A stretch of 64,000 nt of DNA from Variovorax paradoxus (lineage in GTDB: Bacteria > Pseudomonadota > Gammaproteobacteria > Burkholderiales > Burkholderiaceae_C): assembly GCF_024734665.1 (NCBI RefSeq), contig NZ_CP102931.1:2044001-2108000 (forward strand), read 5' to 3'. This document shows positions 33,882 through 46,428 of this stretch, piece by piece; position 1 is the stretch's first letter; every line of letters starts with the position of its first letter. The notes below the pieces were generated by a model, which did not search any database, was not told the DNA's origin, and saw only the letters and a list, made by a program, of their open reading frames with translations. The translations under genes and the position numbers were made by a program.

Positions 33882-34361
33882 ATGACTGCAAGCACTGAGG
33901 CCGGCGCGAAGCACAAGCTGTATCTCGAAGACCTGGCGGTCGGCGACCGCTTCACCAGCGGCGAGCACGCGCTGGATGTGGCGCAGATCAAGGCCTTCGC
34001 GCAGCAGTTCGATCCGCAGCCTTTCCACACCGACGAAGAGGCCGCCAAAGCCACCTTCTTTGGCGGCCTTGCCGCGAGCGGCTGGCACACGGCCGCGCTC
34101 ACGATGAAGCTGCTGGTCGACAGCGGTATTCCCCTGGCCGACGGCATCATCGGCTCGGGCGGCGAGCTCCAGTGGCCCAAGCCGACGCGCCCAGGTGACG
34201 TGCTGCACGTGGTGGGCGAGGTGGTCGACATCACGCCCTCACGCTCCAAGCCCGGTCGCGCGATGGTGACGATGCGCTGCCAGACGCTCAACCAGCGCGG
34301 CGAAGTGCTTCAGGCCTTCACGCCGAAGCTGGTGGTGCACAGCAGGCCCACGTCGGCCTGA
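33882..34361 (+). CDS. MaoC-family dehydratase
   Basis: Hot-dog fold (R)-specific enoyl-CoA hydratase-like protein, 159 residues. The hydratase motif FDPQPFHTDEEAAKATFFGGLAASGWHTAAL carries the catalytic Asp and His. RBS AAGGAG 6 bases before the ATG. Placed 38 bases after the thiolase, it probably shares its TetR-controlled mRNA and supplies a hydration step for the same acyl-CoA substrate. A separate enzyme for branched dicarboxylic CoA esters is also possible. Confidence 0.9.
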   Translation: MTASTEAGAKHKLYLEDLAVGDRFTSGEHALDVAQIKAFAQQFDPQPFHTDEEAAKATFFGGLAASGWHTAALTMKLLVDSGIPLADGIIGSGGELQWPKPTRPGDVLHVVGEVVDITPSRSKPGRAMVTMRCQTLNQRGEVLQAFTPKLVVHSRPTSA

Positions 34362-34366
34362 GTTCT

Positions 34367-35053
34367 TCAGACCACGCGCAGGCCCAGTTCCTCGACCAGC
34401 GAGGCGGCCTGCCGGTGCGAGATGGTGGCACCCTTGAACTGGGCCGCGTTAGCGAGCCGCAGCCCGCCGAGATCGACCTCGCGCAAATCGGCGCCTTCGA
34501 AGCGCGCGAGCTTCAGGTGTGCGCTGCGCAGGCTGCCACCTTCGAACACAGCCTCGCGGAAATCGCAGCCCGACAGGTCGGCCTCCGAGAAGTCGAGCTG
34601 TTCGAGCTTCTGCTTGCGGAACGACATGCCGCGCAGGTGCGCATCGACCAGCAGCGAATCCTTGAAGCCGATGCCCAGCGCCGAGACTTCGCCGAAGTGC
34701 GCGCCCGTGAGCTTTACGCCGCTGAAGAATGCCGAGGCCAGCTTGGCGCGCATCCACTGCGTGTTGTTCAGGTCGCAGTCCTGGAAGCGCGCGTTCGTCA
34801 GGTCCGCGAGGCCGAAGTCGGCCTGGCGCGCCTTGCATCCGGCCCAGCGGGTTTCCGACAGCAGCGTGCGGTCGAACGATGTTTCGGCGAAGTTGCAGAG
34901 CGTGAACTGCGCGCCGCGCAGGTCGAGGCGGGACAGGTCGGCCTCGTCGAAATTGCAGCGTTCGAAATGCAGCGGCTCGGCGCCCTTGCGGTCTTGCAGG
35001 CAGGCCAGCAGGTCGGGGCGTGACCAGGTCTGGTCGGAAATCATGTTGCTCAT
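34367..35053 (-). CDS. Pentapeptide-repeat protein
   Basis: 228 residues. From residue 28 onward a regular A(D/N)LxX pattern runs through the protein (CNFDEADLSRLDLRGAQFT, ADFGLADLTNARFQDCDL, LDFSEADLSGCDFREAVF, ARFEGADLREVDLGGL), which folds as a right-handed quadrilateral beta helix. No transmembrane segment or signal peptide. Some relatives mimic DNA and protect gyrase, but most have no known role. The ATG overlaps the stop of the upstream ferritin-like gene (ATGA), so the two are coupled. Confidence 0.9.
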   Translation of the reverse strand: MSNMISDQTWSRPDLLACLQDRKGAEPLHFERCNFDEADLSRLDLRGAQFTLCNFAETSFDRTLLSETRWAGCKARQADFGLADLTNARFQDCDLNNTQWMRAKLASAFFSGVKLTGAHFGEVSALGIGFKDSLLVDAHLRGMSFRKQKLEQLDFSEADLSGCDFREAVFEGGSLRSAHLKLARFEGADLREVDLGGLRLANAAQFKGATISHRQAASLVEELGLRVV

Positions 35054-35862
35054 TCGGGGCGGGAGTCGGTCAGCGCACGAAGTTCTTCGGGGCTGAAGCC
35101 CGCCCGGCTGCGTGCCTCGAGATTGAAAGGCGGCTTGTGGCGCGGCGCGTCGTAGCGCGCGACCAGGGTGGGGTAGGTCGCCTCCGCGTCGAGGCCCGCG
35201 CCGTCGCACAGCCAGCGGTACCAGTGGTTGCCGATGGCCACGTGGCCCACTTCGTCGCGCAGGATGATGTCGAGGATCTCCACCGCGCGCAGCGCATCGG
35301 GCGTGTTCACGCGCTTGAGCTTGCCCTGGATGAGCGGCGTGGCATCGAGCCCGCGCGCCTCCAGCGTGCGCGGCACCAGCGCCATGCGGGCGAGCACGTC
35401 GTCCTTCGTTTTCTCGCACATGTTCCACAGGCCGTCGTGGCCGGGGAAGTCGCCGTAGCGCCAGCCCATGTCCTGCAGGTGCGTGTGCAGCAGCGTGAAG
35501 TGCAGAGCCTCTTCGTCGGCCACGCGCAGCCAGTCGCGGTAGTAGGCCTCGGGCATGCCGTCGTAGCGCCACACGGCGTCGAGCGCGAGGTTGATCGCGT
35601 TGAACTCGATGTGGCAGATCGAATGGATCAGCGCGGCCCTGCCTTCGGTAGTGAACGGCGAGCGCTTTTGCACGGCGGTGGCGGCCACGCGCTGGGGCTT
35701 GTCGGGGCGGCCCGGCACGCCGAGGTCGTCGCCCGGGGTGCGGATCGGCTCGGTTGCTATGGAATCGGTAGCGCCAGATGAAGAAATGGCGCGCGTTGCA
35801 GCCACCTTTTCATCGGGGTCTGTCAGGCGCAGCGCGGCCAGCGCGCTCAATCGGGGGTGCAT
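35050..35862 (-). CDS. Ferritin-like domain protein (DUF455)
   Basis: 270 residues. Carries the DUF455 ferritin-like pattern with likely metal ligands in HSICHIEFNAINLALD, ADEEALHFTLLHTHL and ILRDEVGHVAIGNHW (Glu/His pairs on four helices). Function not established; relatives include the tRNA hydroxylase MiaE family. The N-terminal 60 residues are low in conservation and contain a GCTA-N9-TAGC DNA element. Upstream of and coupled to the pentapeptide gene; divergent from the carbonic anhydrase gene with 41 bases between starts. Confidence 0.87.
   Translation of the reverse strand: MHPRLSALAALRLTDPDEKVAATRAISSSGATDSIATEPIRTPGDDLGVPGRPDKPQRVAATAVQKRSPFTTEGRAALIHSICHIEFNAINLALDAVWRYDGMPEAYYRDWLRVADEEALHFTLLHTHLQDMGWRYGDFPGHDGLWNMCEKTKDDVLARMALVPRTLEARGLDATPLIQGKLKRVNTPDALRAVEILDIILRDEVGHVAIGNHWYRWLCDGAGLDAEATYPTLVARYDAPRHKPPFNLEARSRAGFSPEELRALTDSRPE
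35756..35772. repeat. GCTA-N9-TAGC short element (copy 1)
   Basis: GCTA (35756-35759), nine bases, TAGC (35769-35772), within the weakly conserved N terminus of the DUF455 gene. The same format occurs at 44338-44354. I recall similar short, AT-rich dyads scattered in Comamonadaceae genomes; not verified here. Confidence 0.35.
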
Positions 35863-35865
35863 CCC

Positions 35866-35875
35866 TACAATTCTA
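35866..35875. promoter_or_regulatory. Overlapping divergent -10 boxes
   Basis: Plus strand TACAAT (35866-35871) faces the carbonic anhydrase gene; minus strand TAGAAT (35875-35870) faces the DUF455 gene. They share two bases, so both promoters cannot be occupied at once. For the DUF455 gene the predicted start is at the ATG, implying a leaderless mRNA. No strong -35 boxes are seen. Confidence 0.4.
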
Positions 35876-35903
35876 GTTTTTGACCTTCCACGGACTGAAA
35901 GCA

Positions 35904-36428
35904 ATGGCGCTCTACGAACTCGACGGCGTGGCCCCCCAGATGGGCGAAGGGGCATGGGTGGCCGACAGCGCGGAAGTCATGGGCAACGTCAAGCTGGCGG
36001 ACAACGCCAACGTGTGGTTCGGCGCCGTGCTGCGCGGCGACACCGAGCTGCTGACCGTCGGGCGCAACAGCAACATCCAGGACCTGTCGGTGCTGCACGC
36101 CGACATCGGCTGCCCGCTGACCGTTGGCGACAACGTGACCATCGGCCACCAGGTGATGTTGCATGGCTGCACCATCGGCGACAACACGCTGATCGGCATC
36201 CAGGCGGTGGTCTTGAATAACGCGAGGATCGGCCGCAATTCGATCGTTGGCGCCGGCAGCGTCGTGACCGAGGGCAAGGAGTTTCCCGACAACTCTCTCA
36301 TCATGGGCTCGCCGGCCAAGGTGGTGCGCACCCTCGACGACGCGGCGGCCGCCAAGCTGCGCCAGGGCGCCGAGCACTATGTGTTGAACGCCCGCCGCTT
36401 CGCGAAGGGCCTTAAAAAGATCGCCTGA
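35904..36428 (+). CDS. Gamma-class carbonic anhydrase family protein
   Basis: Left-handed beta-helix hexapeptide protein, 174 residues. Zinc-ligand histidines are visible in LSVLHADIGCP and VTIGHQVMLHGC (two), in the gamma-CA spacing. Repeats such as VGDNVTIG, IGDNTLIG and IGRNSIVG mark the coils. Predicted reversible CO2 hydration, though many members (YrdA/PaaY type) have low or unknown activity. Followed by hslO after 37 bases on the same strand. Confidence 0.9.
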   Translation: MALYELDGVAPQMGEGAWVADSAEVMGNVKLADNANVWFGAVLRGDTELLTVGRNSNIQDLSVLHADIGCPLTVGDNVTIGHQVMLHGCTIGDNTLIGIQAVVLNNARIGRNSIVGAGSVVTEGKEFPDNSLIMGSPAKVVRTLDDAAAAKLRQGAEHYVLNARRFAKGLKKIA

Positions 36429-36465
36429 CCGCCACGGTCGTAGGCACACAGAGAAAGAAAACGTT

Positions 36466-37464
36466 TTGAGCGAGCTGCACAAATTCCTGTTCGATGGCCT
36501 GCCGGTGCGCGGCATGATCGTGCGCCTGACAGATGCGTGGCAGGAGATCCTTGCGCGGCGCGCCTCCAACACCGCCACCGGCGCCTACCCGCCGCCCGTG
36601 GCCGAACTGCTCGGCGAGATGACGGCTGCCGCTACGCTGATGCAGGCCAACATCAAGTTCAACGGCGCGCTCATCTTGCAGATCTTCGGCGACGGTCCCG
36701 TGAAGGTCGCGGTGGCCGAGGCCAAGCCCGACCTGAGCCTGCGCGCCACCGCCAAGGTGATCGGCGACCTGCCCGCCGACGCGCGCCTGCCCGACATGGT
36801 CAACGTGAACAACAAGGGCCGCTGCGCCATCACGCTCGACCCCAAGGACAAGCTGCCGGGCGCCACCCCCTACCAGGGCGTGGTGCCGCTCTTCGGCGAC
36901 GAGGGCGAGAAGCTCGGCAAGCTCAGCGACGTGCTGCAGCACTACATGCTGCAAAGCGAGCAGCTCGACACCACGCTGGTGCTTGCTGCCGACGACAAGG
37001 TGGCCGCGGGCCTGTTGATCCAGCGCCTGCCGGTGAAGGGCGAGGGCAACCTCGAAGGCACCTCCGACAAGGACCACGACCAGGCCAACGAAGACCAGAT
37101 CGGTCGCAACGAGGACTACAACCGCATCTCGATCCTCGCGTCGAGCCTGACGCGCGACGAGCTGCTGACGCTCGACATCGAGACCATCCTGCGCCGCCTG
37201 TTCTGGGAAGAAAAGCTGCTGCGCTTCGAGCCACAGGCCGGCCTGCTGGGCCCGCACTTCGCCTGCACCTGCGGGCGTGAGCGCGTGGCGCAGATGATTC
37301 GCGGGCTGGGTGTGGAGGAGGCCGAGAGCATCCTCGCCGAGCGCGGCGACATCGAGGTGGGCTGCGACTTCTGCGGCAAGCAGTACCGCTTCGATGCGGT
37401 CGATGCAGCGCAGCTGTTCAAGCCGTTGGGTGACCAGATTCCGGGTAGCCCGGTCGTTCAGTAA
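36466..37464 (+). CDS. hslO: Redox-regulated chaperone Hsp33
   Basis: Holdase activated by oxidative stress, cytoplasmic. 332 residues, starts SELHKFLFDGLPVRGMIVRL. The C-terminal zinc switch has CTC (FACTCGRER, near 267-269) and CDFC (near 302-305), all four Cys present. The start is TTG at 36466, with only a weak A-rich ribosome-binding site; the next Met (GMIV) would cut conserved sequence. Downstream of the gamma-CA gene; converges with the exported protein gene. Confidence 0.95.
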   Translation: MSELHKFLFDGLPVRGMIVRLTDAWQEILARRASNTATGAYPPPVAELLGEMTAAATLMQANIKFNGALILQIFGDGPVKVAVAEAKPDLSLRATAKVIGDLPADARLPDMVNVNNKGRCAITLDPKDKLPGATPYQGVVPLFGDEGEKLGKLSDVLQHYMLQSEQLDTTLVLAADDKVAAGLLIQRLPVKGEGNLEGTSDKDHDQANEDQIGRNEDYNRISILASSLTRDELLTLDIETILRRLFWEEKLLRFEPQAGLLGPHFACTCGRERVAQMIRGLGVEEAESILAERGDIEVGCDFCGKQYRFDAVDAAQLFKPLGDQIPGSPVVQ

Positions 37465-37482
37465 GCAGGAAGCCGATCGGGC

Positions 37483-38457
37483 TCAGCGAGCTCCGTCGTC
37501 GAATTCGCTGAAAGCGATGTCGGGTGCGCTCGTGTTGTGCTTCGACGGCAGGCTGCGGCCGAAGCGCACTTGCGTGGCCTGCAGCGTCTTCACCTCGGGC
37601 AACGGCAGTACCTGCGGCGCAGCTTGAGGCGATGCCTGCCAGCGCACTTCGCTCACGTCGGCGTTGTCCGGCGCAACGTACATCGAACGCAGCACAGCGA
37701 AGGGCTGTGCGCTCGCGGTGGGCTTTGACAGCGTCACGTCGAGCGCGGTACGTGCGCGGCTGATTTCGTCCACGCGCACCGCGGCACTGCCGCCGTCGGT
37801 GAAGCGCACGTTAATGGCCAGCGGCCGCGGCACGATCCGGATCGATGCAATGTTCACCACCGGCCGCGCAGCCGCCTCGACCGGGCCGAGCAGGAACGAC
37901 GAGCCATACACGCCGTCGCCGAAGCGGGCCTCGGGCAGCGGCTTGATGCGCCAGTAGCCGTCGGACGGATAGAGCACGATCGCTTCGAGCGCCTTGCCGT
38001 TTTCCTTCTTGAACACCTGCAGCAGGTGAAAGCCGCTGTCCTTGCGCTTGCCCACCTGCACGGGCACGCGCTGCGGCCGCCAGAAGGTCGGCAGCGTCAT
38101 GCCGACGATGCGCCATTGGGCGTTGTCCATCAGCACCACGGTGCGCTTGCGGAAGCGGTGTGCCGGGTCGGTCGGGTGCGCGCCGCCATCGAAGTTGCAG
38201 CCCGAGAAGTCGGGCTTGGTGACGTCGTTGCCGATCTTGCCGAGGTAGTCGGGCTGCAGCGCCTCGATGCGCATGCGGCGGATGCCGTCGCCGCGCAGGG
38301 TCAGCGAGACGTTGTCTTCCTCGGCGCAGGCGGTGGTGGTGGTGCCGTTCTCGACAGTGGCGGCAACGGGGGCTGCGGTGGCCTGGCTTGTGGCCAGCAG
38401 CAGGGCGGCCAGAGTGCAGGGAAGAAGCGTGACGCGTGCGGCAGTCGAAAGGGGCAT
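37483..38457 (-). CDS. Exported protein of unknown function
   Basis: 324 residues with a signal peptide ending near SQATAAPVAA. Three Cys (TTACAEEDN, FSGCNFDGG and one in the signal). The middle has HRFRKRTVVLMDNAQWRIVG and YPSDGYWRIKPLPEARFGDGVYGSSF; no family is recognised with confidence. Mostly beta-strand-like composition, so perhaps a periplasmic beta-sandwich protein. Lies 29 bases after the NadR-like kinase gene and may be the last gene of the pyrG-eno operon. Confidence 0.75.
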   Translation of the reverse strand: MPLSTAARVTLLPCTLAALLLATSQATAAPVAATVENGTTTTACAEEDNVSLTLRGDGIRRMRIEALQPDYLGKIGNDVTKPDFSGCNFDGGAHPTDPAHRFRKRTVVLMDNAQWRIVGMTLPTFWRPQRVPVQVGKRKDSGFHLLQVFKKENGKALEAIVLYPSDGYWRIKPLPEARFGDGVYGSSFLLGPVEAAARPVVNIASIRIVPRPLAINVRFTDGGSAAVRVDEISRARTALDVTLSKPTASAQPFAVLRSMYVAPDNADVSEVRWQASPQAAPQVLPLPEVKTLQATQVRFGRSLPSKHNTSAPDIAFSEFDDGAR

Positions 38458-38486
38458 CGGGTCTCCGGTAAGGGGTGAGGCGCGCG

Positions 38487-39158
38487 CTACTCGCGGCGCG
38501 CGATCAGGTCGCTGAAGAGCTTATGTTCGCATTCCGGGTCGGAGCATTTCTCGCAAGGCCACGACCACGAGGCGGGCTTAGCGTCGGACTGGGCGCGCGT
38601 GCGGGGACGGCCCTCGTTGCCCGCGATGGAATTGATGGCGTTCCAGGCATTGGCGAGCCGTTCGCCGCCCGTGCCGTGCACCACGGCATACGAGAGCTTC
38701 GCGCCCGTGAGCGCGGCGCGCACCAGCGTGTCAGTCGGCTGCCGCGCATGCGGGCCGTCGCGCATGTCGTCGGCCACCCAGGGCAGGTCGAGCGCGGTGA
38801 GCAGCGTGATGGCGTAGCGTCGTTGCGCGGCAAGGGCGCTTTCGTAGAGCGTGGTGTCGGCGAACAGCTGCTCGCTGTAGACGGCCGTCATGAGCGCCGT
38901 CGTGTCGGCCACCACCACGCCGGTGGCGGCCGCGGCGTCGATACGGCGGGTCTGCTCGTCGGCGATGGCCTGCTGCTCGTCGGGGCGTGGCGTACGGCCT
39001 TCGCGCTCGCACCATTCGCGCAGGTACTCGCCCACCAGCGTGGCCGGCGTGCCGCGGTCCTGCAGGCGCTGCGCGATGGCGCGGGCCAGCTCGGTCTTGC
39101 CGGTGCTTTCGGCGCCCACGAGTGCGATGACGCAGCCGGTCGGCAGTGTGGGCGTCAT
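38487..39158 (-). CDS. NadR-like AAA ATPase/kinase with Cys-rich tail
   Basis: 223 residues. Walker A GAESTGKTELARAIAQRL at 15-32, then VGEYLREWCE and VVADTTALMTAVYSEQLF, the pattern of the kinase domain of NadR, which phosphorylates nicotinamide riboside. It lacks the N-terminal HTH and nucleotidyltransferase domains of E. coli NadR. The last 30 residues hold CEKCSDPECEH, a likely metal-binding tail. It overlaps pnuC by 4 bases; together they import and trap nicotinamide riboside for NAD salvage. Confidence 0.85.
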   Translation of the reverse strand: MTPTLPTGCVIALVGAESTGKTELARAIAQRLQDRGTPATLVGEYLREWCEREGRTPRPDEQQAIADEQTRRIDAAAATGVVVADTTALMTAVYSEQLFADTTLYESALAAQRRYAITLLTALDLPWVADDMRDGPHARQPTDTLVRAALTGAKLSYAVVHGTGGERLANAWNAINSIAGNEGRPRTRAQSDAKPASWSWPCEKCSDPECEHKLFSDLIARRE

Positions 39159-39778
39159 GCGCGTACCGCCTGAGCGGGCATGCGCTGCCGCCACGCGATG
39201 TAGCCCGCCACGCTGAGCACCGCAAACACCGCATACAGGCCCACGGTGAGCCAAAGCCCCTTGTGGATGAACAGGCCCACGCTCACGACATTCACGGCCA
39301 GCCAGATCAGCCAGTTCTCGATGAACTTGCGCCCGAGCAGGAACTGCCCGACCAGGCTCAGGCCGGTGGCGAAGCCGTCCCACCAGGGCACGTCGGTGTC
39401 GGTGAAGCGGCGCAGGAAGAGGGCGACGGCCGGCCACGCCAGTGCGCAGGCGGCCAGCGTGAGGGCGATGCCGCGCGGCGAGAGCCGGGTGACATGCAAC
39501 GCGCTGCCGTCGGCCCGGTGGCCGCGCAGCCATTGCGACCAGCCCCACAGGGCGACGAAAGCGAAGAAGACCTGGAGAGAGGCGTCGCCGTAGATGCGCG
39601 CCTTGGCGAACACCGCCACGTAGAGCAATGAACTGACGATGGCCAGCGGCCATCCCCAGTGGATCTCGCGCATGTTGCAGCCAACCATGGCGAGCGCCAG
39701 GAGCGAGGCCACGAGTTCGAGCCAGCTGACAGGAGAGCCCCACAGCAGGAAGGCGGGGGCCGAGAGAAGCTCGGTCAT
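39155..39778 (-). CDS. pnuC: Nicotinamide riboside transporter PnuC
   Basis: 207 residues with seven hydrophobic segments. MREIHWGWPLAIVSSLLYVAVFAKARIYGDASLQVFF and the late block LLGRKFIENWLIWLAVNVVSVGLFIHKG, with its paired Trp and Asn, are diagnostic for PnuC facilitators. Inner membrane. Coupled to the kinase gene (ATGA at 39155-39158). It follows ftsB by 25 bases, so NAD precursor uptake is transcribed with eno and ftsB. Confidence 0.93.
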   Translation of the reverse strand: MTELLSAPAFLLWGSPVSWLELVASLLALAMVGCNMREIHWGWPLAIVSSLLYVAVFAKARIYGDASLQVFFAFVALWGWSQWLRGHRADGSALHVTRLSPRGIALTLAACALAWPAVALFLRRFTDTDVPWWDGFATGLSLVGQFLLGRKFIENWLIWLAVNVVSVGLFIHKGLWLTVGLYAVFAVLSVAGYIAWRQRMPAQAVRA

Positions 39779-39803
39779 CAGCAGGCGAAAAGGTGAAGAA
39801 AGG

Positions 39804-40082
39804 TCAGTGAGTGATCTGTACGAACACTTCGTTCGGCTTCACCATGCCGAGTTCCGCGCGTGCACGCTCCTCGACCATTTCGAGGCCGTCCTTGAGGTCG
39901 TTGACCTCGGAGATCAGGCGCTCGTTGGTCAGCGCAGCCTTGGCGTTGGCTTCCTTCTGGTCGGCAAGCTTGGTGCGCAGCTGAGCCACGTCGCGCACGC
40001 TGCCGCGCCCGTTCCACAGCTGCCACTGCAGGATGGCCAACAGGAGCAGCAGGACGATCGGTGGAACGAGGCGGGCGCGCAT
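39804..40082 (-). CDS. ftsB: Cell division protein FtsB
   Basis: Bitopic septum protein of the FtsQBL complex, 92 residues. Short cytoplasmic start, one transmembrane helix (PPIVLLLLLAILQWQLW, 7-23), then a periplasmic coiled coil (DVAQLRTKLADQKEANAKAALTNERL) and the conserved end VEERARAELGMVKPNEVFVQI. Located 19 bases after eno, the usual place in beta- and gammaproteobacteria. Confidence 0.94.
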   Translation of the reverse strand: MRARLVPPIVLLLLLAILQWQLWNGRGSVRDVAQLRTKLADQKEANAKAALTNERLISEVNDLKDGLEMVEERARAELGMVKPNEVFVQITH

Positions 40083-40101
40083 GCCGCGTGGCGTCCGGGC
40101 G

Positions 40102-44750
<4,649 letters not shown>

Positions 44751-44751
<1 letters not shown>

Positions 44752-45218
44752 TGAACCTGAATCCCCAATGGAACACGCCGCCGAACGGCGACTTCGCACG
44801 CTATGTCGAGCGGCTGTCGGCACAGGCCGCGCTGCCGAAGAGGGCGGCGCAGCCCGGCGAGCCAGGGCTCGATGTCGGCATCACGACGGCACCCGGCCAG
44901 CAGAGCGGCCCCGTGACTGCCGCCATGCAGCAACGCAACGAGGCAGCGTCGAACGGCGAAGTGCCGAAGTCACAGCCTGGGTCGTTCGACCCCATGACCC
45001 TCAAGGTGCTGGGCGTCGGCGGCGCACTGGTGTTCCTCGTGCTGTGGGCGGCCGGCGTGCCGTTCGGCGTGCTGGTCCTGCTGGCGGGCCTGGCCGTCTG
45101 GTTCGGCAAGAAATTGAAGGGCGTGAAGCTCACCCCCGGCGTCGCCAAATGGCAGCAGGTGCTCGAGGAAGCCGCCCGCAAGCAAAAAGAACAGCAACAG
45201 AAGCAAGGCAGCAAGTAA
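44751..45218 (+). CDS. Membrane protein of unknown function
   Basis: 155 residues. A polar, Pro/Gln-rich N-terminal half (about 1-80), then a hydrophobic hairpin (VLGVGGALVFLVLWAAGVPFGVLVLLAGLAVWF, two short helices) and a basic, Gln/Lys-rich tail (ARKQKEQQQKQGSK). No family recognised. Overlaps the coaBC stop by one base and abuts the GTG of dut, so it is translated within a coaBC-dut operon. Confidence 0.75.
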
Positions 45219-45665
45219 GTGAAAGTCGACGTTCGTATCCTCGATCCGCGCATGGTGGATCAATTGCCCGCGTATGCCACTCCCGGAAGCGCCGGCCTGG
45301 ATCTGCGGGCCTGCCTCGATGCGCCCATCACGCTGGAGCCCAATGGCTGGCAGCTGGTGGGCACCGGCATTGCCATCCACCTGGCCGACCCGGCCTATGC
45401 GGCGCTGATACTTCCGCGCTCCGGGTTGGGCCACAAGCACGGCATCGTGCTGGGCAACCTCGTCGGCCTGATCGACAGCGACTACCAGGGCGAGCTGAAG
45501 ATCAGCGCCTGGAACCGCAGCGACACGCCCTTCGTGCTGCAGCCTATGGAACGGCTCGCGCAACTGGTGATCGTGCCGGTGGTGCAGGCGCAGTTTCGGG
45601 TGGTCACAGACTTTGCACCCTCGCAACGGGGCGAGGGCGGCTACGGCTCCACGGGCAAGCACTGA
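45219..45665 (+). CDS. dut: dUTP diphosphatase
   Basis: Hydrolyses dUTP to dUMP, keeping uracil out of DNA. 148 residues, homotrimeric class. Motifs: [16 protein letters not shown] (1), [10 protein letters not shown] (2), [15 protein letters not shown] (3), [13 protein letters not shown] (4) and the Gly-rich C-terminal arm [10 protein letters not shown] (5). GTG start at 45219, immediately after the upstream stop. Confidence 0.97.
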   Translation: MKVDVRILDPRMVDQLPAYATPGSAGLDLRACLDAPITLEPNGWQLVGTGIAIHLADPAYAALILPRSGLGHKHGIVLGNLVGLIDSDYQGELKISAWNRSDTPFVLQPMERLAQLVIVPVVQAQFRVVTDFAPSQRGEGGYGSTGKH

Positions 45666-45801
45666 GCCGATCTGGGAGGGAAGTTGGGTTTCCGAGTGGT
45701 AAAGAGCGGAACCGGCAAAGGCCGGCCAGCCTCGAAGGTATCAGTGTGTGTTCTGACGTCATCGCAGCGGGCGCTGCGGCGTTAGTCAGGCAGGCACAAG
45801 C

Positions 45802-45826
45802 CGATGCATGCATTCTTCATGCATCG
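45802..45826. repeat. 9-bp hairpin before the glycine-zipper lipoprotein gene
   Basis: CGATGCATG (45802-45810)/CATGCATCG (45818-45826), perfect stem, 7-base loop, 23 bases before the ATG. It may lie in the 5' leader and influence translation, or be an operator. The rest of 45666-45849 shows no gene. Confidence 0.45.
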
Positions 45827-45849
45827 TTCTATTCGAGGAGCCTCCCAAC

Positions 45850-46350
45850 ATGAAGATCTCAATGCGCTTTGTTTCCGTCACCGCTTCCGTGCTGGCCGTG
45901 GCCACGCTTACGGCATGCGTGGCCCCGGCGCCGGTCTACCAGACCTCGCGCTATCCGTACCAGGCGCCTCCGCAGGCCATTCAGTACCGCGAAGCTTCCT
46001 ATGTCGAATACGGCCACGTGGCCAACATCGAGGTGCTGCGCAGCGAAACCGCTGGCACCGGCACCACGGGCGGCGGCGCCGTCGCCGGCGGGGTCATCGG
46101 TGGGGTGGTGGGCAACCAGTTCGGACGCGGCAACGGCCGTGCCGCAGCCACCGCGCTGGGCATCGTGGGCGGCGCGTTGCTGGGCAACACCATCGAGGCT
46201 CAGCAGAACGGCCCGCGCGCCTATGAAACCTACCGCGTGTCGGTGCAGACCGACCGTGGCGGCTTCCGCGCCTTCGACGTGCAGAGCCCGGGCGACCTGC
46301 GCATCGGCGACCGCGTGCGCATCGACAACGGTCAGATCTCGCGCATGTAA
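45850..46350 (+). CDS. Glycine-zipper 2TM lipoprotein (SlyB/Pcp-like)
   Basis: 166 residues. Lipobox LTAC near residue 18 marks an outer-membrane-type lipoprotein. A glycine zipper (GGGAVAGGVIGGVVGNQFGRGNGRAAATALGIVGGALLG, about 78-115) follows, then a C-terminal domain ending GDRVRIDNGQISRM. This is the layout of SlyB/PcP-family proteins involved in envelope integrity. Closed by a strong bidirectional terminator. Confidence 0.9.
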   Translation: MKISMRFVSVTASVLAVATLTACVAPAPVYQTSRYPYQAPPQAIQYREASYVEYGHVANIEVLRSETAGTGTTGGGAVAGGVIGGVVGNQFGRGNGRAAATALGIVGGALLGNTIEAQQNGPRAYETYRVSVQTDRGGFRAFDVQSPGDLRIGDRVRIDNGQISRM

Positions 46351-46373
46351 GCCGTCTCGTCCCTCGGGGCGAG

Positions 46374-46402
46374 AAAAAGCCGGGCGTTGCCCGGCTTTTT
46401 TT
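46374..46402. terminator. Bidirectional intrinsic terminator
   Basis: AAAAAGCCGGGC, loop GTT, GCCCGGCTTTTTTT. A-run on one side and T-run on the other let it serve both the lipoprotein gene (plus) and the FKBP gene (minus). Confidence 0.9.
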
Positions 46403-46428
46403 GTGGGCGCTCGCTGGCGGCCCTTTGG

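Noticed and set aside
39779..39803. Riboswitch upstream of pnuC
   Set aside because: Only 25 bases separate pnuC from ftsB, too little for a structured aptamer; pnuC is internal to an operon.
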